This document shows positions 26,420-37,772 of a DNA stretch of 64,000 nucleotides, in pieces (position 1 is the stretch's first letter; every line of letters starts with the position of its first letter). Under the pieces are notes generated by a model that saw only the letters and a program-made list of their open reading frames with translations, was not told the origin of the DNA and did not search any database. The translations under genes and the position numbers were made by a program. The stretch covers positions 15,161,501 to 15,225,500 of the forward strand of contig NC_044578.1 of assembly GCF_901933205.1 (NCBI RefSeq), given 5' to 3'. The DNA is from Camarhynchus parvulus. Taxonomy: Eukaryota; Chordata; Aves; Passeriformes; Thraupidae.

Positions 26420-26560
26420 TCCTATGCAACACCACCTGTCTCATCAGCAGGACCACTCAAAAGGGATGGGCCTCAAGGCACCTCAGTCCCAAGATTCTCC
26501 ATGCCTCATTCTTCATCCACGCTGCTAGTAATGTACCATCACTGGCACAGTTACACCTGA
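26420..26560 (+). other. possible exon after a strong 3' splice site
   Basis: A textbook acceptor is present: CTGAC with its branch-point A 28 nt upstream, then 'gtttttcttttttcag'. Downstream, frame 1 stays open for 46 codons to TGA at 26558-26560, beginning SYATPPVSSAGPLKRDG. Frames 2 and 3 are also open for about 36 and 64 codons, so the open reading reflects stop-poor, GC-richer composition and the true frame cannot be chosen. There is no clear donor or polyadenylation signal close by. It could be a terminal exon of a coding or non-coding transcript. The end coordinate is the frame-1 stop. Confidence 0.2.
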
Positions 26561-28861
26561 ACACTCTGGTGCTGCCAAACACCTGGCTTTATTTTCCACT
26601 GTCCAAATGAAAAATAAGCATAATCTGCTATTTGAGGATACAGCAAATGAGGGAGTTCATGACAAATTGTGTTGGTTTATGCAGAATAGTGATAATAAGA
26701 TACAAATGAGAATTTTTTGCTTAATGAATAATACTAATCACGTTTCAACAAATGCTGTGCCCTTCTAATTAGAGAGAATGCATAAAATCAGCTTAATTTA
26801 TTTGTGACTAGTTATACATAGTTTAAATATTTACTAGAGATTTACTCTAACGTTTGAAATTATTTTTAACAGCTCTTGCAGTAAAACCAGACCTAGTAAT
26901 GTAAAAGAAGTTACAATTCTAACTTCTGCCCTCCCTTTTGTTATGTAGTGTGTGATGTATGCCCTCAGTTTTCAAGACACAAGAGAAAGGATATTATTGA
27001 TTTACATGTTAATTCTCCAACTGTTACTAATTTTCTTGATTCCTGCTTCCAAAGTTGCACTTCCAACATTCATCACTGTAGTACACTAGAGGGGCTGAGC
27101 ATCTTTTTCAATAAATTACAGGAACTATGACTAATTATAGTGATATTAACTATGCAAAGTAATGTGTAACTTAAAATGGATACGTTTATCATTTCAAATT
27201 ATGCTTTTGACTCTTGATGGCCTAATACATGGATGCTTTTCCTTTTTTTATACAGGCTATGAACTCTGCTATTTTTTTAAAAAATCTGTTTCACAGATAT
27301 AGGCATACCTTGTGAATTTGATGAATGGAAACAAATCATTTACATCTCATGTAATGCCTAGTGGGTAGAGGACAAGATTAATACCAAGGGCAAGTAGGGC
27401 CAAATCCTGATTGTTATAGCAAAGCACTGAGGATTCAGCTTGAACACTGCCATCAGAAAGTATTTGCCTACAGGATTTGTACCCTATTCTTTATGTCTTC
27501 CTATTGCTAGGAAGCTAAAAGTGCAAGTTGCTTGGCTGATAATACCAGCAGCATCAAGCAGTCACAGCAAAAACAAGTGCAACTGACTTTGGACAGTTAG
27601 GAAAGTATATTACACAGGTTTAAAATACAGAAGCTTTGAAACAATGGCAGTGCAGCTATGCATGTGTAAGAGCTCTGCATAGCAGCAGAACTTCCTAGCA
27701 GCACCACATTGTTGTAGTTCTCCTTCCAATGTGGAAGAAACAAAGCCTCTGTCTTCTCAGTCATTTTCACATTAAAAGCTTCAGCACTATTGCAAGCAGA
27801 GTAAATCAGGCCAGTATGTCATTCAAAGAACAACAGAAAACACATGAAGTACTACCGAAGCGCTTAAGGGTAAATATCTCCATTCCTATATCTACAGAAG
27901 ACCTGAAAAACCAGCAGAGTGCTTTACAATAAAGCTGGAGAAGGTTTGGAGTAGAGTTTGTTGAGTTATCATCAGAGCTGGACTTCTGATTTCTTGAGGT
28001 TGAGTAAGTACTACATTGAGGTACTAGTACTAGGTTGAAGTACTAGCACTTGAGGTTGTGTCTACTACTTCTAACCTATTGTTACTAATATTTCCAGGTT
28101 TCCTTTTGTCTCAGCTTTGCTGCTCTGGGAATAGCTGGGTCAACTCACTGTCAGTTTGGTGTCACCATCTGCACAACCCAAGTCTCTTCTTATCAGCAGA
28201 AAATGAAGATTCTAGTTGTGACCTAGACATCACCCATAGTATTAAAACATAAATCAATCCCATTTCAATAATACCCTCTTGTGGCTGAGCTGTTTGTCAG
28301 TTATCTCAGCTGGGTACATGAGATGAACACTCACTGAAGATAATTTTGGCTCTTAGAAACTATGTTGGTAATGAGGAAGGAAACTCTCATAAGAGCAGCT
28401 CTCTTCCCAGAGGTCTTTAAGAAAGGCCTTTCCCTCTACACGTCTTCCAGGAAGGTCCCTAGCATTCCTACCTGCTTACTGTATCCCTGTGACTATAACA
28501 CCCTTCTTCCTCCTTCACATAGCCAGAATGTCACCAGACAGAGCTGTCACTGAGACTTCTCTTCCTTCTGAGGGGCTGCTAGACCCAGGGGGATCAGTGA
28601 TGTCTGTGCTGCTTATAGAGTCTGCTCCCATTTTCCATCCCTCAACTTCCACTATTCTCCAGCTTATCAGCTAGTCTTAAAATTTGGCCTCAGTATGTAA
28701 GTCTGCCTTCTAGGGCATTTACAGAACCACTGCCTGCACAACCCACACACTCAGCTGGTCCCTAAATGCTGGCCCATGTCTAAAATAATGGAAAGAGAAT
28801 TTGCAAAACAGTCTTGAAAGAGTTTGAATGTACTAATGTACTCCCTTGAAACTCCAAATAT
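26561..28861. other. AT-rich non-coding stretch
   Basis: No gene recognised. It contains a short degenerate tandem repeat at 27993-28060. Open frames at 26948-27130, 27729-27932, 28058-28252, 28362-28553 and 28489-28674 (all plus) lack recognisable motifs. The GC-richer part at 28380-28640 explains the cluster of open frames. Confidence 0.45.
27993..28060 (+). repeat. short degenerate tandem repeat
   Basis: A unit of roughly 17-19 bp built on 'ttgaggt...agtacta' is repeated about three to four times with changes. It reads as alternations of 'ttgaggttgagtaagtacta', 'ttgaggtactagtactagg' and 'ttgaagtactagcactt'. This is a local slippage-type minisatellite seed with no other associated feature. 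Confidence 0.6.
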
Positions 28862-29252
28862 AGCACAGAGCAGAACCAGAGAACAATTTATGTTGGAAAT
28901 CACAGAAGGTCATCTCATACAAGCCCTGCTCAAAGCAAGAGTCAAAAAGACAAGGCTCATCAAGACCTAAACATCCACAAGGAAGCAGGGTAACTTGTTC
29001 CAGTATGTGATCACTCTCATGGGGAAAAAAAAATTAAAATCCTTATACTTAATGAAATTTTTTGTATCCCAACTTTTAGCTGCTGTCCCCCATCCTGCCA
29101 CTGCATCTCCCTGACAAGAGTCTGTCTCTTTTTCAGATCCTCCCATGAGGTAGCTGTAGACAGCAATAAGATACCTACATAGCCTTCTCCACTTAGAGAT
29201 GAGCAAATCCAGCTCTCACCCTCTCCTTGTATGTAATGAGCTCCAGAAGGCT
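28862..29252 (-). mobile_element. CR1 LINE fragment, older subfamily
   Basis: A 3' fragment of CR1 on the minus strand. The plus strand shows 'gaggtagctgtagacagcaa' followed by 'tagccttctccacttagag', 'caaatccagctctcaccctc' and 'tccttgtatgtaatgagctc', all reversed CR1 words. Minus-strand translation of 28967-29206 contains PMRVITYWNKLP, matching the CR1 ORF2 terminal motif (MRV..HWNRLP). It differs from the copy at 3012-3560 in the surrounding words, so it is probably a different subfamily. It is more decayed, with an A9 run at about 29023. The 3' terminal repeats are not preserved. Confidence 0.88.
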
Positions 29253-32200
29253 TAATATGTAGTGGTTCTGATTACTAAACAAAATTTAATTCAAAGAAGC
29301 CTTGGTGGAAGACAATTTCTGAGACTATTTAAAATCAGAAGTGAAAATCACTTACTAGCATCATTTACAACTCCAAAGCACAGCTCACAGCTGTCCCAGT
29401 TATGTTCTTATCAATCTCTTCTGGACAAGTATTCTCAAGTCCTCTACCTCATTTAATGTTTTCTAATTCTTCTCTCATGAAAATTTACTCTCAGGAAGTC
29501 ATTGAGAGTTCACAATCTAATTAAACAAAAATGCTGTATGATAAAATTTACCACAGATGCATCAACCATGCTCTTTAACTAGAGCTGAGATTATCAAATT
29601 TGAAAATTCCTGATCAAAATCTAGGCTGCTTTAGCAACTTACAAACAGTATGCCCAAAGCAAGGAAAAATGAGGTTCTGTCCTTGAAAAGTCTTCTGGAC
29701 CTCAACACACTTCATTACCATGATCACTTAGAACAAACCCATAGTTTTAAGCAACATGAAAGCAATGAAGAGTTTGTCTACTATTCAGGACATTCTACAT
29801 GACTGATATTATATATGTATTTTGCTTAGGCATTTAACTCTTACTTTTTACTTCTCAGGGAAACATGACAATTTAAAGTTCATATTTACTGGACTACTAT
29901 CAGGTGTAAAATTCCACACCACTGTAAAATGGTCCCTTCTTCAATAATATCTTTTTGTCATTTTCTATGCTTTTAATACTAGTAAAGTATTAGTAAGTTA
30001 CTAATTACTAAAAAAAATTTCTTGGATATCATAATCTCAGACCACATATTACGAGTCACAGAATATTGTACTACTAACATTTTTCCCCCAGATATCCCAT
30101 TTTATTGGTCATGCAAAGATACAGCAAGACTGCCTACATATACACAGCAAACAGCTGGAAATCTACAGCCTGCCCTCCTTTTCAATACATATCACTTTAG
30201 AGACAGAATATTAACAAATGAATTTGCCTTGCAGGGTGGAAGAAAGCCAAAACACTGCCACTATTTTGTTCTGTGTGCAGAAGCAAAATTCTTATATTAG
30301 AGTAAGAATAGACAAGGATGTGGAGGCACAGTGTGACAGACTGCAGACATGATCCTTTAGGGGCACCAATCTCAGGTATGGAATTGGCCATGTAGAATGG
30401 TCATCTTCTCTTGCATTCACCACTACTACCCACAACTGCTAAGATCTTTCCTAAGCCTTTTCTAGGCTCTTCCAATCACTGTACAGCCAAGAATGAACAA
30501 AGCTTCAGGACTGGGGGACAGGGGAAATGAGTGCTTCAGAGTCCTGCTTCTCCTTCTCTTCATTGTAAACTCCTGTAGATTGCCCATCCAACATAACTGA
30601 TCAGTCCCCCAAAGAGCACTGAATTATTTAAAGAATATTGATGCACAACCCTTACCAGTGCTTGTATTTTAAGCCTCAAAGATACTCAAATTGGTATTTA
30701 AAGAGTACTTCCTGGAGAATTTATAACATCCAAATCATCTCCCACATTAGAGAACAATAAGGTTTCATGAAACAAATGAAGAAATATAGCCATTTAAATT
30801 GTTCAACATCATTAAAATACTCCTAACTAGCTACTCCTAGATGAAAAATACTACACTTTCACAGACAAAATATTAGTTCCTCCTTAGACAGACTTTATTT
30901 AAAGCTTGTGAGATATCAGTGACTGAAATATGCTCATGTTTCCTTAGCTTCTCTAGAGAGCATTTCCTCTGACTCTAAATAGGAGTTGTCTAATTGCTTT
31001 GACTAAACTGCATTTCTGAACATCAAGAAAGCAGGGTCTCTTCTGTGACATCTTCTTTTGATCCAACATTAAGAGATGTTCAATTGCCTATAAATTCTTT
31101 CACTAGCCACTATAGATCACATTTTCAGAGGTACTGCATACCTGAACTCTGGCATCAGAAGTGAGCATGGAGGACAACTGCAGCTATGTACAGCCCAACA
31201 CCTTCATCAATTATATACTACACCAAGAGGCACCAAATCATCAGTATCAGGTGTCCTGCACCCATAAAAGGCCTATTTTACAAAAGTTGATGTGCTGAAG
31301 TGCAGCTGTGTCCAATTACCTGAGCAAGTAAATGTCTTTGCTCTAAAGGGGTGGACTCAACGAGCAGGGCTGATGCCAAAAGCTGAGGGGCAAAGCTGTG
31401 CAGAGAGTGCTGGACTACCAAGCAATAGTTCTGGAGTTCAGAGCAAGGGTAGGGATTAGTTCCATGCTGTGCATGTGAGGAAGAGCAGTGGTAGTGTGCT
31501 AAGGAGATAAAGACAAGGATACAACTATTTCCTAGGCACAGCACAATAGTTTCTGGAGTAAACATTCTTTGAAAGTTCATGTAAGTTCCTATGAGGTTCC
31601 TTTCACAAGAAAACACTTTATAGATATTTTGTTGAATACACTGGTAACATATTATCCCAACTCTGGCTGAAATTTTGCTGAAATTCAACTTTCTGTAATA
31701 CTTAAATATACATGGACCCTCTTCATTTCAATAAAGTGGTCCAATTTCTGTCTCCTTAAACCTCTCTATACAGTAGAATTTACATAAAAATATCAAACTC
31801 ATCAAGACTATCCTCTGCATGTAAAAGCAGATTTCTGGAAAAGCACAGGCTGAAGGCTACTGGTGGAATTGCCATTCCCTCAGGCCCAGGTTCTGTAGAC
31901 AATAAATCAGTTGGTTAACACAAGCCAGCCCACAGGCAGTTCCAGGCTGCCACAAGCAGACTGTTCCCTGTACTTCCATTGGTTTAAAGTTTGTCCATGG
32001 TCTCCTGCATGCCATGATGTGGTTGCTGAACAAAAGCTCGCCTATGGCAAGCCTGCTCTGCTTCCTCAGTGAGCTGCTGCTCGCTTTTTAAAACTTATGT
32101 TCCCTTTTTGTCCCAGCAACATCCTTCAAATCACATTTCTTCTTAACATTTCTAACAATGCTGATATAAAGCTGTTCCCAAATGGTTGACATCAGGTCCC

Positions 32201-33379
32201 GCCCTGTTATCTGAATTTCCCCTGCTATACCTAAAAAGTACCTTCTTGATAGATGTAAAGGATCTGAGTGGTCAGAGCTGCTCCCGCTCAGATAAGCTGG
32301 CATGACATCCAAGAATTCTATTCCACATCACTTACTACTTCAGTTTAATACATATCAATATCTGTGACTAAATGGTACCTCAGTGTTAGGAGAGGTATCA
32401 CACTATCAATATGCATTCACAGCATGGATTCCAGGATACTCCAGTCCAGTTGCTTACTGCTGCTGATCCCACTTACCATGCCAATTCCAATTCCTACTAA
32501 ACCAGCAGGAAGACAAGACCCTAACCTGTTACAATTCATTTCTATATTGCTGAGGCCATTTCAGCTCACTGAGATATTCACTCAGAGAAGTTTTCATTAC
32601 TCTTTGGTTAATGTGGCAGTTAATGTCCTTGAGCTCCATGTTCCTGTGTCCATTTAAAAATGTGGGAAAAAATGGGTTGCCCTTATTTAGGATACAATCT
32701 CATAGTCAATCATTTGAAAAATCTTAATTTGCAATTGCTGGAGTGGATAGTGAAACCATTTCCTGAATGATGCTGCTTGCCTTTCAGATTCCTCTCGGTA
32801 TTAGAAAGGCTGTGTTAACTCTGGATCAGTGTTCTTTAATAAAACAGCACAGCAGTAAACACCAAAAATAAGAGTTTCATGCTTAAGGTACTATACATTA
32901 GAAAAATGTAATGTTCTATCGATGTTTCTTGCTGTTTTATAGTTACCTGATATATGCTGGACTTTCAATCCTTCCTATGCCGTGAGCATTCATTACATTT
33001 ACACATTTTACAGTTCTCTAGTAATTTTGCAATACATTTTCCTGAATCAGCTGATGACATTTAATGGAATGTTTAAGGCACAATATAAAACCATAAATGC
33101 TTTTGCTTATTCTGGGGAAAAAAACTGTGCACGTAAATTGGTTTTCACATTAAAAACTATGTTGGTGTACCCAGCATTTTTGCTGCTGCTATACATATTA
33201 AAATATAACTAAATGCCTCTTATGCAATACTGCAGCATAAGTACAAATAACAAGCATTTGTACTTTACAAGCAAGCTATATGATTAAGGGGCTATTAATG
33301 AAGTGAAACAAAACCTCAGTGCTAGAATGTAATAGTCCATGAAATTCTTATGGGGAGAAAGAGAATCTGCAGTGAATAA
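29253..33379. other. AT-rich non-coding stretch
   Basis: No gene or repeat recognised. A minus-strand open stretch of 136 codons at 31278-31688 has an unremarkable composition (rich in Ser, His, Cys and Leu), no domain and no paired splice sites. A donor-like CTCAG|GTAATT lies near 31316 without a convincing acceptor. Confidence 0.45.
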
Positions 33380-33850
33380 ATATTAACCTAAATGTAAGAG
33401 AAAACAAAGCAAACAAAAAAAGAAAGCATTTTTAAAGCCAAAATTTTGGTAAAAACTGCTGACTACTTAAGGAAAGTCTATTTGCATACCACAGGGCTCC
33501 ATCTGCTGTGGAAAATATAGGCTGCAAGAATGATTTAATATTTAATAGAAGTAGTGGCCGTTGTTAATTATAATTTGCACATTTACAAATCAGCACTGAT
33601 AGCAATACAAATTATGAAATATAAGGGTGTTATGCCGGATACTGGGGAAAATAAGATGACAGACAAAGTTAATGGAGTATCCCTAACAACAGCTCTGTCA
33701 GAACACATCAGAGAACTAATCCAGTTACTAAGAGCCTGCAATGGAAAATCTATTTAAAATATTAAAATGCTGTTTGGTAAAAGCTTTTTCCTAGTGCATT
33801 TTACTTAAACAGTTGCTTATTGCTCATGGGTCATTAGCTGTACACCCAGA
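33380..33850. promoter_or_regulatory. candidate conserved non-coding element
   Basis: A repeat-free block dense in homeodomain-like and other motif-like words: 'ctatttgcatac' (octamer-like), 'gatttaatatttaatag', 'gttgttaattataatttgc', 'gggtcattagctg'. A 67-codon GTG-initiated open stretch on the plus strand (33554-33757) overlaps it, contains TDKVNGVSLTTALSEHIREL, and is listed for checking; I do not call it a gene. Enhancer-like texture is the basis of the call. Confidence 0.3.
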
Positions 33851-36800
33851 TGCATTCTGCAAACTGCTGTTTGAAAGAACAGTAGAAATTAAATAAGAAA
33901 TAGATTTCTGCAGCATTTTTCCTGAAATCTAGAATCATCTAACTGCAGATTACAGACAGAAAAGTAATATCAGATCTTTCCAAGATAGGTGCTCTTACTG
34001 TTACTCTAACTAGACATTTCCTATCATTAAAAAAATAAAAAAGCAACACGCTATAGAGAACTTGACTCATTTGAGAAATTTTCCATCCCTGGAACTCACT
34101 CCAAGTGCATTAAGAGACCAATATGCAGAGAAAGTAATGCCAGTACTGAAAACTTAGTTCTAGTTTAAGACTTAACATTACTTCAATTTCAACACTGAAT
34201 CTATAAATAGACTCTTATTTAGTAAAACCACAGAAATTCCCATTGGTTGTTTTCATTAATCTCACTTTTCTCATCATCATCTTATATGGATTGCAGATAG
34301 GAACCATTAATGCTTTAATAGCAACTCTGCTTGCCGAGTCATTCATGCTGCTACTGATTTCTGTGTTTTCACATCAGGCATGTGGTCTGTAATACAAACC
34401 ATGAGGCAACCCTAACCCCATTGAATTCAACAGGTAGCTTCGTGTTTATGTCACCTACTAGATACAAGGTAAATGTACAAGGCAAGAGCCTGTAACATTC
34501 TCAGCATACAGCTCATTGTAATACACATGCTAATCGTGCTCCTGTGGTACAGACAAATCATATTCAGTCTGCAGAAAGAGGTACAATAGCTGTCTCCTTA
34601 AAGTCCAACAGATTAGCAAGCACATACTCATCTGAACCTCTGGCCATAAGTCACCCTAGGCTGATCTAGGAGTGTTTAGCTTACAAATTCTGCTGGAAAA
34701 AGTCAAGAGTACCACATTTTAGCTGCAGCTTCTTTTGTCCGTGTATTGGATTTCTTTTTATTTCATGCCCACAAAGGAACGATGTGGAATTAGGCAATTA
34801 GATATGCTGATGGAAGTGGTCTGGGGAAGCCAAAACTCCTGTTTCAGGGGCACAACACACCAGTTATGACAGAATCATCAACCTACAACTATCTTTCTGT
34901 TCCTTCTCTTGTTAGTGAATATTGTTTTTTCTCTGATCAGAAGAGTTGCATTTTGTCTTCACCTGGTTACTCATACCACTAGGTGGATAATTAAACAGAG
35001 TTAATACTTGCTTTGCTGGAGTACAATCTAAGACATGCTTAGATGTATTAATTTGAATTATACAGCGTCAGTTTCCCTTCAAAAAATGTTATTCTTGAGC
35101 ATCACATGAAAGACAGTATTTCAATGCTAAAAAACATACCTTCTGGTGCAGAATCAGTATCTGCCCATTTTTACCTTCTCTATTCCTCCCTTTAGTATTG
35201 GTTTCAATAATGAAATCATTCTTACACATCTATGCCTGCAAAGAGGAAAAATTGGCTTTGCTATTTTTGACTCAATTTCTATTTATTGTGCAATCAGAAA
35301 GGTGATTTTAATGGTATCAAAATTAATGCCCAACAATTGCATAAGGTGTTCATGTTTGAATTTTTTACCAAACTATTTCTTCGTGCTTTTGAGACTCTAT
35401 AAGAATCACAAGATCTTTTACAAGATGTGTGATGATGGGAGAGATTATCCAGAATTTTAGGCAGCTTGTTCTACGGCAAGATGCCAAGACCTCATATGAC
35501 TGCTGATGTCCTAGTCTGTAGTAGTTGAGGGCAATCTCTGCTTTTTGTTAGGCAATAATTCCACTTCACAAAGAAAAGTTGTCAAGACAAAATAATGATT
35601 GCTGCAAGTTCCTCTCTTTTGCAAAACACAAAAATCTCTGATTAGCCGAAGAACTAAGAAATGATAAAATAAAGATAAAATGGTTCAAGCAGAGAATGCA
35701 ATTCTGGTTTCATGAAAACCAGACCAAAATAACATCACTTCCAGATATTTTTACATTCTTTTTGTGTCATGCCAGCAATGTAAAGACTATCTTAATTCAT
35801 GGTTGAAAATGCCCTTGTCACCAGCAGCTCCTCAGATCCCTACAACGCCTAGATCTCAGTGCATGAGTACTATGCAGAACAGGACAAAGAAGAAACACAG
35901 CAAGAATATGAAATATCTCTTTGGCATGGTTAGTAGAGCAGTTCTTCAGCAGCTGTTACTCAATTTAGTGCTATCTCTATTTATACTAGAGATTGCTTTT
36001 TCCTTCAGCAATCTCTAGGTTCAAGACACCAGAAAGGCACAGAAAGATCACCCTTTTTTTTTTTTTTAATTGTGTGAAGTGTTAATCTGGTAAGCACATG
36101 AAATTCCACCCCAAATCATAAAAAAACCCCATAATGGTTTACTAACCCATCATTATTCCATATATGCTGAGGACCAAAAAAAGCAGTGTACAATATTCTG
36201 TAGGGGTGGAGAAACAAGAAAATTAAACTTAACAAGTACTAGCAGAGCCTGCGTTGCTGTTCATCCTGGCCTGATGAGTCTATGCCATTTTAACATGTAC
36301 ATGCTCATTTATTATGTCACAGGTCAGATCAAACAGCCACCCAAATTGCAATTTTCAGAGCTGAAATAACATATAATTCCCATTTATTCTTCAGAAATCT
36401 CTTGTAGCAATAATTTTCACTCTGGGTCAAATATACACTTAGCAAAACACATCTAACAAATTTATGGGTTTTCCTCTGAAGTCAGCAAAGCATTTTCACA
36501 CAATAGTCCATAATGAGTATAAAAAACCTGCTCTATTTACTAGGCATTGTAATTTCTTGCTCAGAAAACACAAAAAAATAGAAAAATACATAGTAAATTT
36601 CCTCCCATACTTGGTCTCTTGATAGCAGCACAAAAGGAATAAATGATTGCATGGATGGCACAGATGACAACTTCAGCATAATTACTGACCAGGATAATGA
36701 AAGGTTCTGTGACACAGACACCACTAGTCCCATAGGTCAGTTTGTCCTGAAAGGTACCTAAAGCTCTGGTTTCTCCTAGGTACCTAAAGCTCCAGTCCCA

Positions 36801-37579
36801 GTAAGAACATTTTGTTGTAGAGAGTAAATAAAGTAGAGAGAACGGTCCTTTCTGAAGATCAACAGTTTTCTGCAGAATGACAGGCAATCAGCTCCAAGAA
36901 AACTCACAGCAATCTGGCATCCCACACACATCATAATTCACAAAGTCCTTGCTACCAACTATATTTGGGATCCCAGAAAATCCTGGAAAGCCTCAGATTT
37001 AGGAAAGTACAAAAAGTGGACAACTATAAGTTAGAGAAAAAGTTGGGCTTAAACAGTGGCAGAAATGGACTTGGATATTGGATTTGAATGCTTCCTGCAG
37101 GCCACAGAGCAGTTTGAAGGAGTCTAAGTCAGGCTGAGGTTCAGCTGGTAGTCACTCCTGATTAGATATGAATGGTGTTCTAAGGGTAAAAGAACTCATG
37201 AACCCCTCTCAGTACTATGCCACCTGGACCTGTGATAACTGTATTTCAGTGGTCTCTTGAGTAGAAAATATTTTCTCTGGATTTCTTGCTTTGAAGTTTC
37301 CCAATATAATGTTTTGATCTTTGCAATAGAAGCCAATGTGAACTTTTTAGTTGCAATACAATATACTTCAAGATACTAAGGAAAAATAAAGTTGCATTAA
37401 TTACATTCACAGAATATTTTAAACTTGCAGTGTGTGAAGGAAAGACTGACCTGGGCTCTTTATTTCACTGCAGCCTACCAAGGAGAGAGACACAAGGGAC
37501 AGAAAAGAATCTTCAATTTAGGAAGTACCAAGTTAAGCCCAGTTTTTGGTGTGTTCCACATTACACATGACCACAAGCT
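33851..37579. other. AT-rich non-coding stretch
   Basis: No gene recognised. It contains a T14 run at 36054-36067 and a small tandem duplication at 36752-36792. A minus-strand acceptor ('cctctttgcag') near 35245 and a GAAG|GTATGT donor near 35139 enclose a segment with stops in all frames, which I do not call as coding. Confidence 0.45.
36752..36792 (+). repeat. 26-bp tandem duplication
   Basis: The 15-mer 'aggtacctaaagctc' occurs at 36752-36766 and again at 36778-36792, giving a 26-bp period. This is a recent-looking local duplication with no recognised function. Confidence 0.8.
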
Positions 37580-37772
37580 CAGTATAAAGCCATTCCCCCT
37601 TGTCCTATCACTACATGCCCTAGTAAAAGTCCCTCTCCAGCCCTCATGTACGCCTTCTTTAGGGACTGGAAGGGGTTGTGAGGTGCCCCCAAAGCCTTCT
37701 CTTCTCCAGGCAAAAAAAAAAAAAAAACAACAACTCTCTCAGGCCATCTCATAGAGAAGGTGCTCGAGGCAC
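37580..37772 (-). mobile_element. CR1 LINE fragment with internal A-run
   Basis: An internal fragment of CR1 on the minus strand. The plus strand shows very well-preserved reversed CR1 words: 'cccttgtcctatcactacat', 'agtaaaagtccctctccagc', 'agccttctcttctccagg', then 'caacaactctctcaggcc' and 'gagaaggtgctcgagg'. An A16 homopolymer at 37712-37727 interrupts the element where the consensus has a short 'ctgaacaaccccaac' segment. Neither the 3' end nor the ORF2 start is present, so it is truncated on both sides. Its words resemble the subfamily of the copy at 3012 more than the one at 28862. Confidence 0.88.
37712..37727 (+). repeat. A16 homopolymer inside CR1
   Basis: Sixteen consecutive A on the plus strand within the CR1 fragment. 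It replaces or expands the A-containing part of the element and probably arose by slippage after insertion. Confidence 0.95.

Noticed and set aside
28967..29206. 79-codon minus-strand open frame
   Set aside because: It is a decayed CR1 ORF2 end, covered by the CR1 annotation.
31278..31688. 136-codon minus-strand open stretch
   Set aside because: No recognisable motif, odd composition and no paired splice sites.
35139..35245. Minus-strand segment between a good acceptor and a GTATGT donor
   Set aside because: Stops occur in all frames and there is no surrounding conserved-looking context. Kept only as a chance splice pair.
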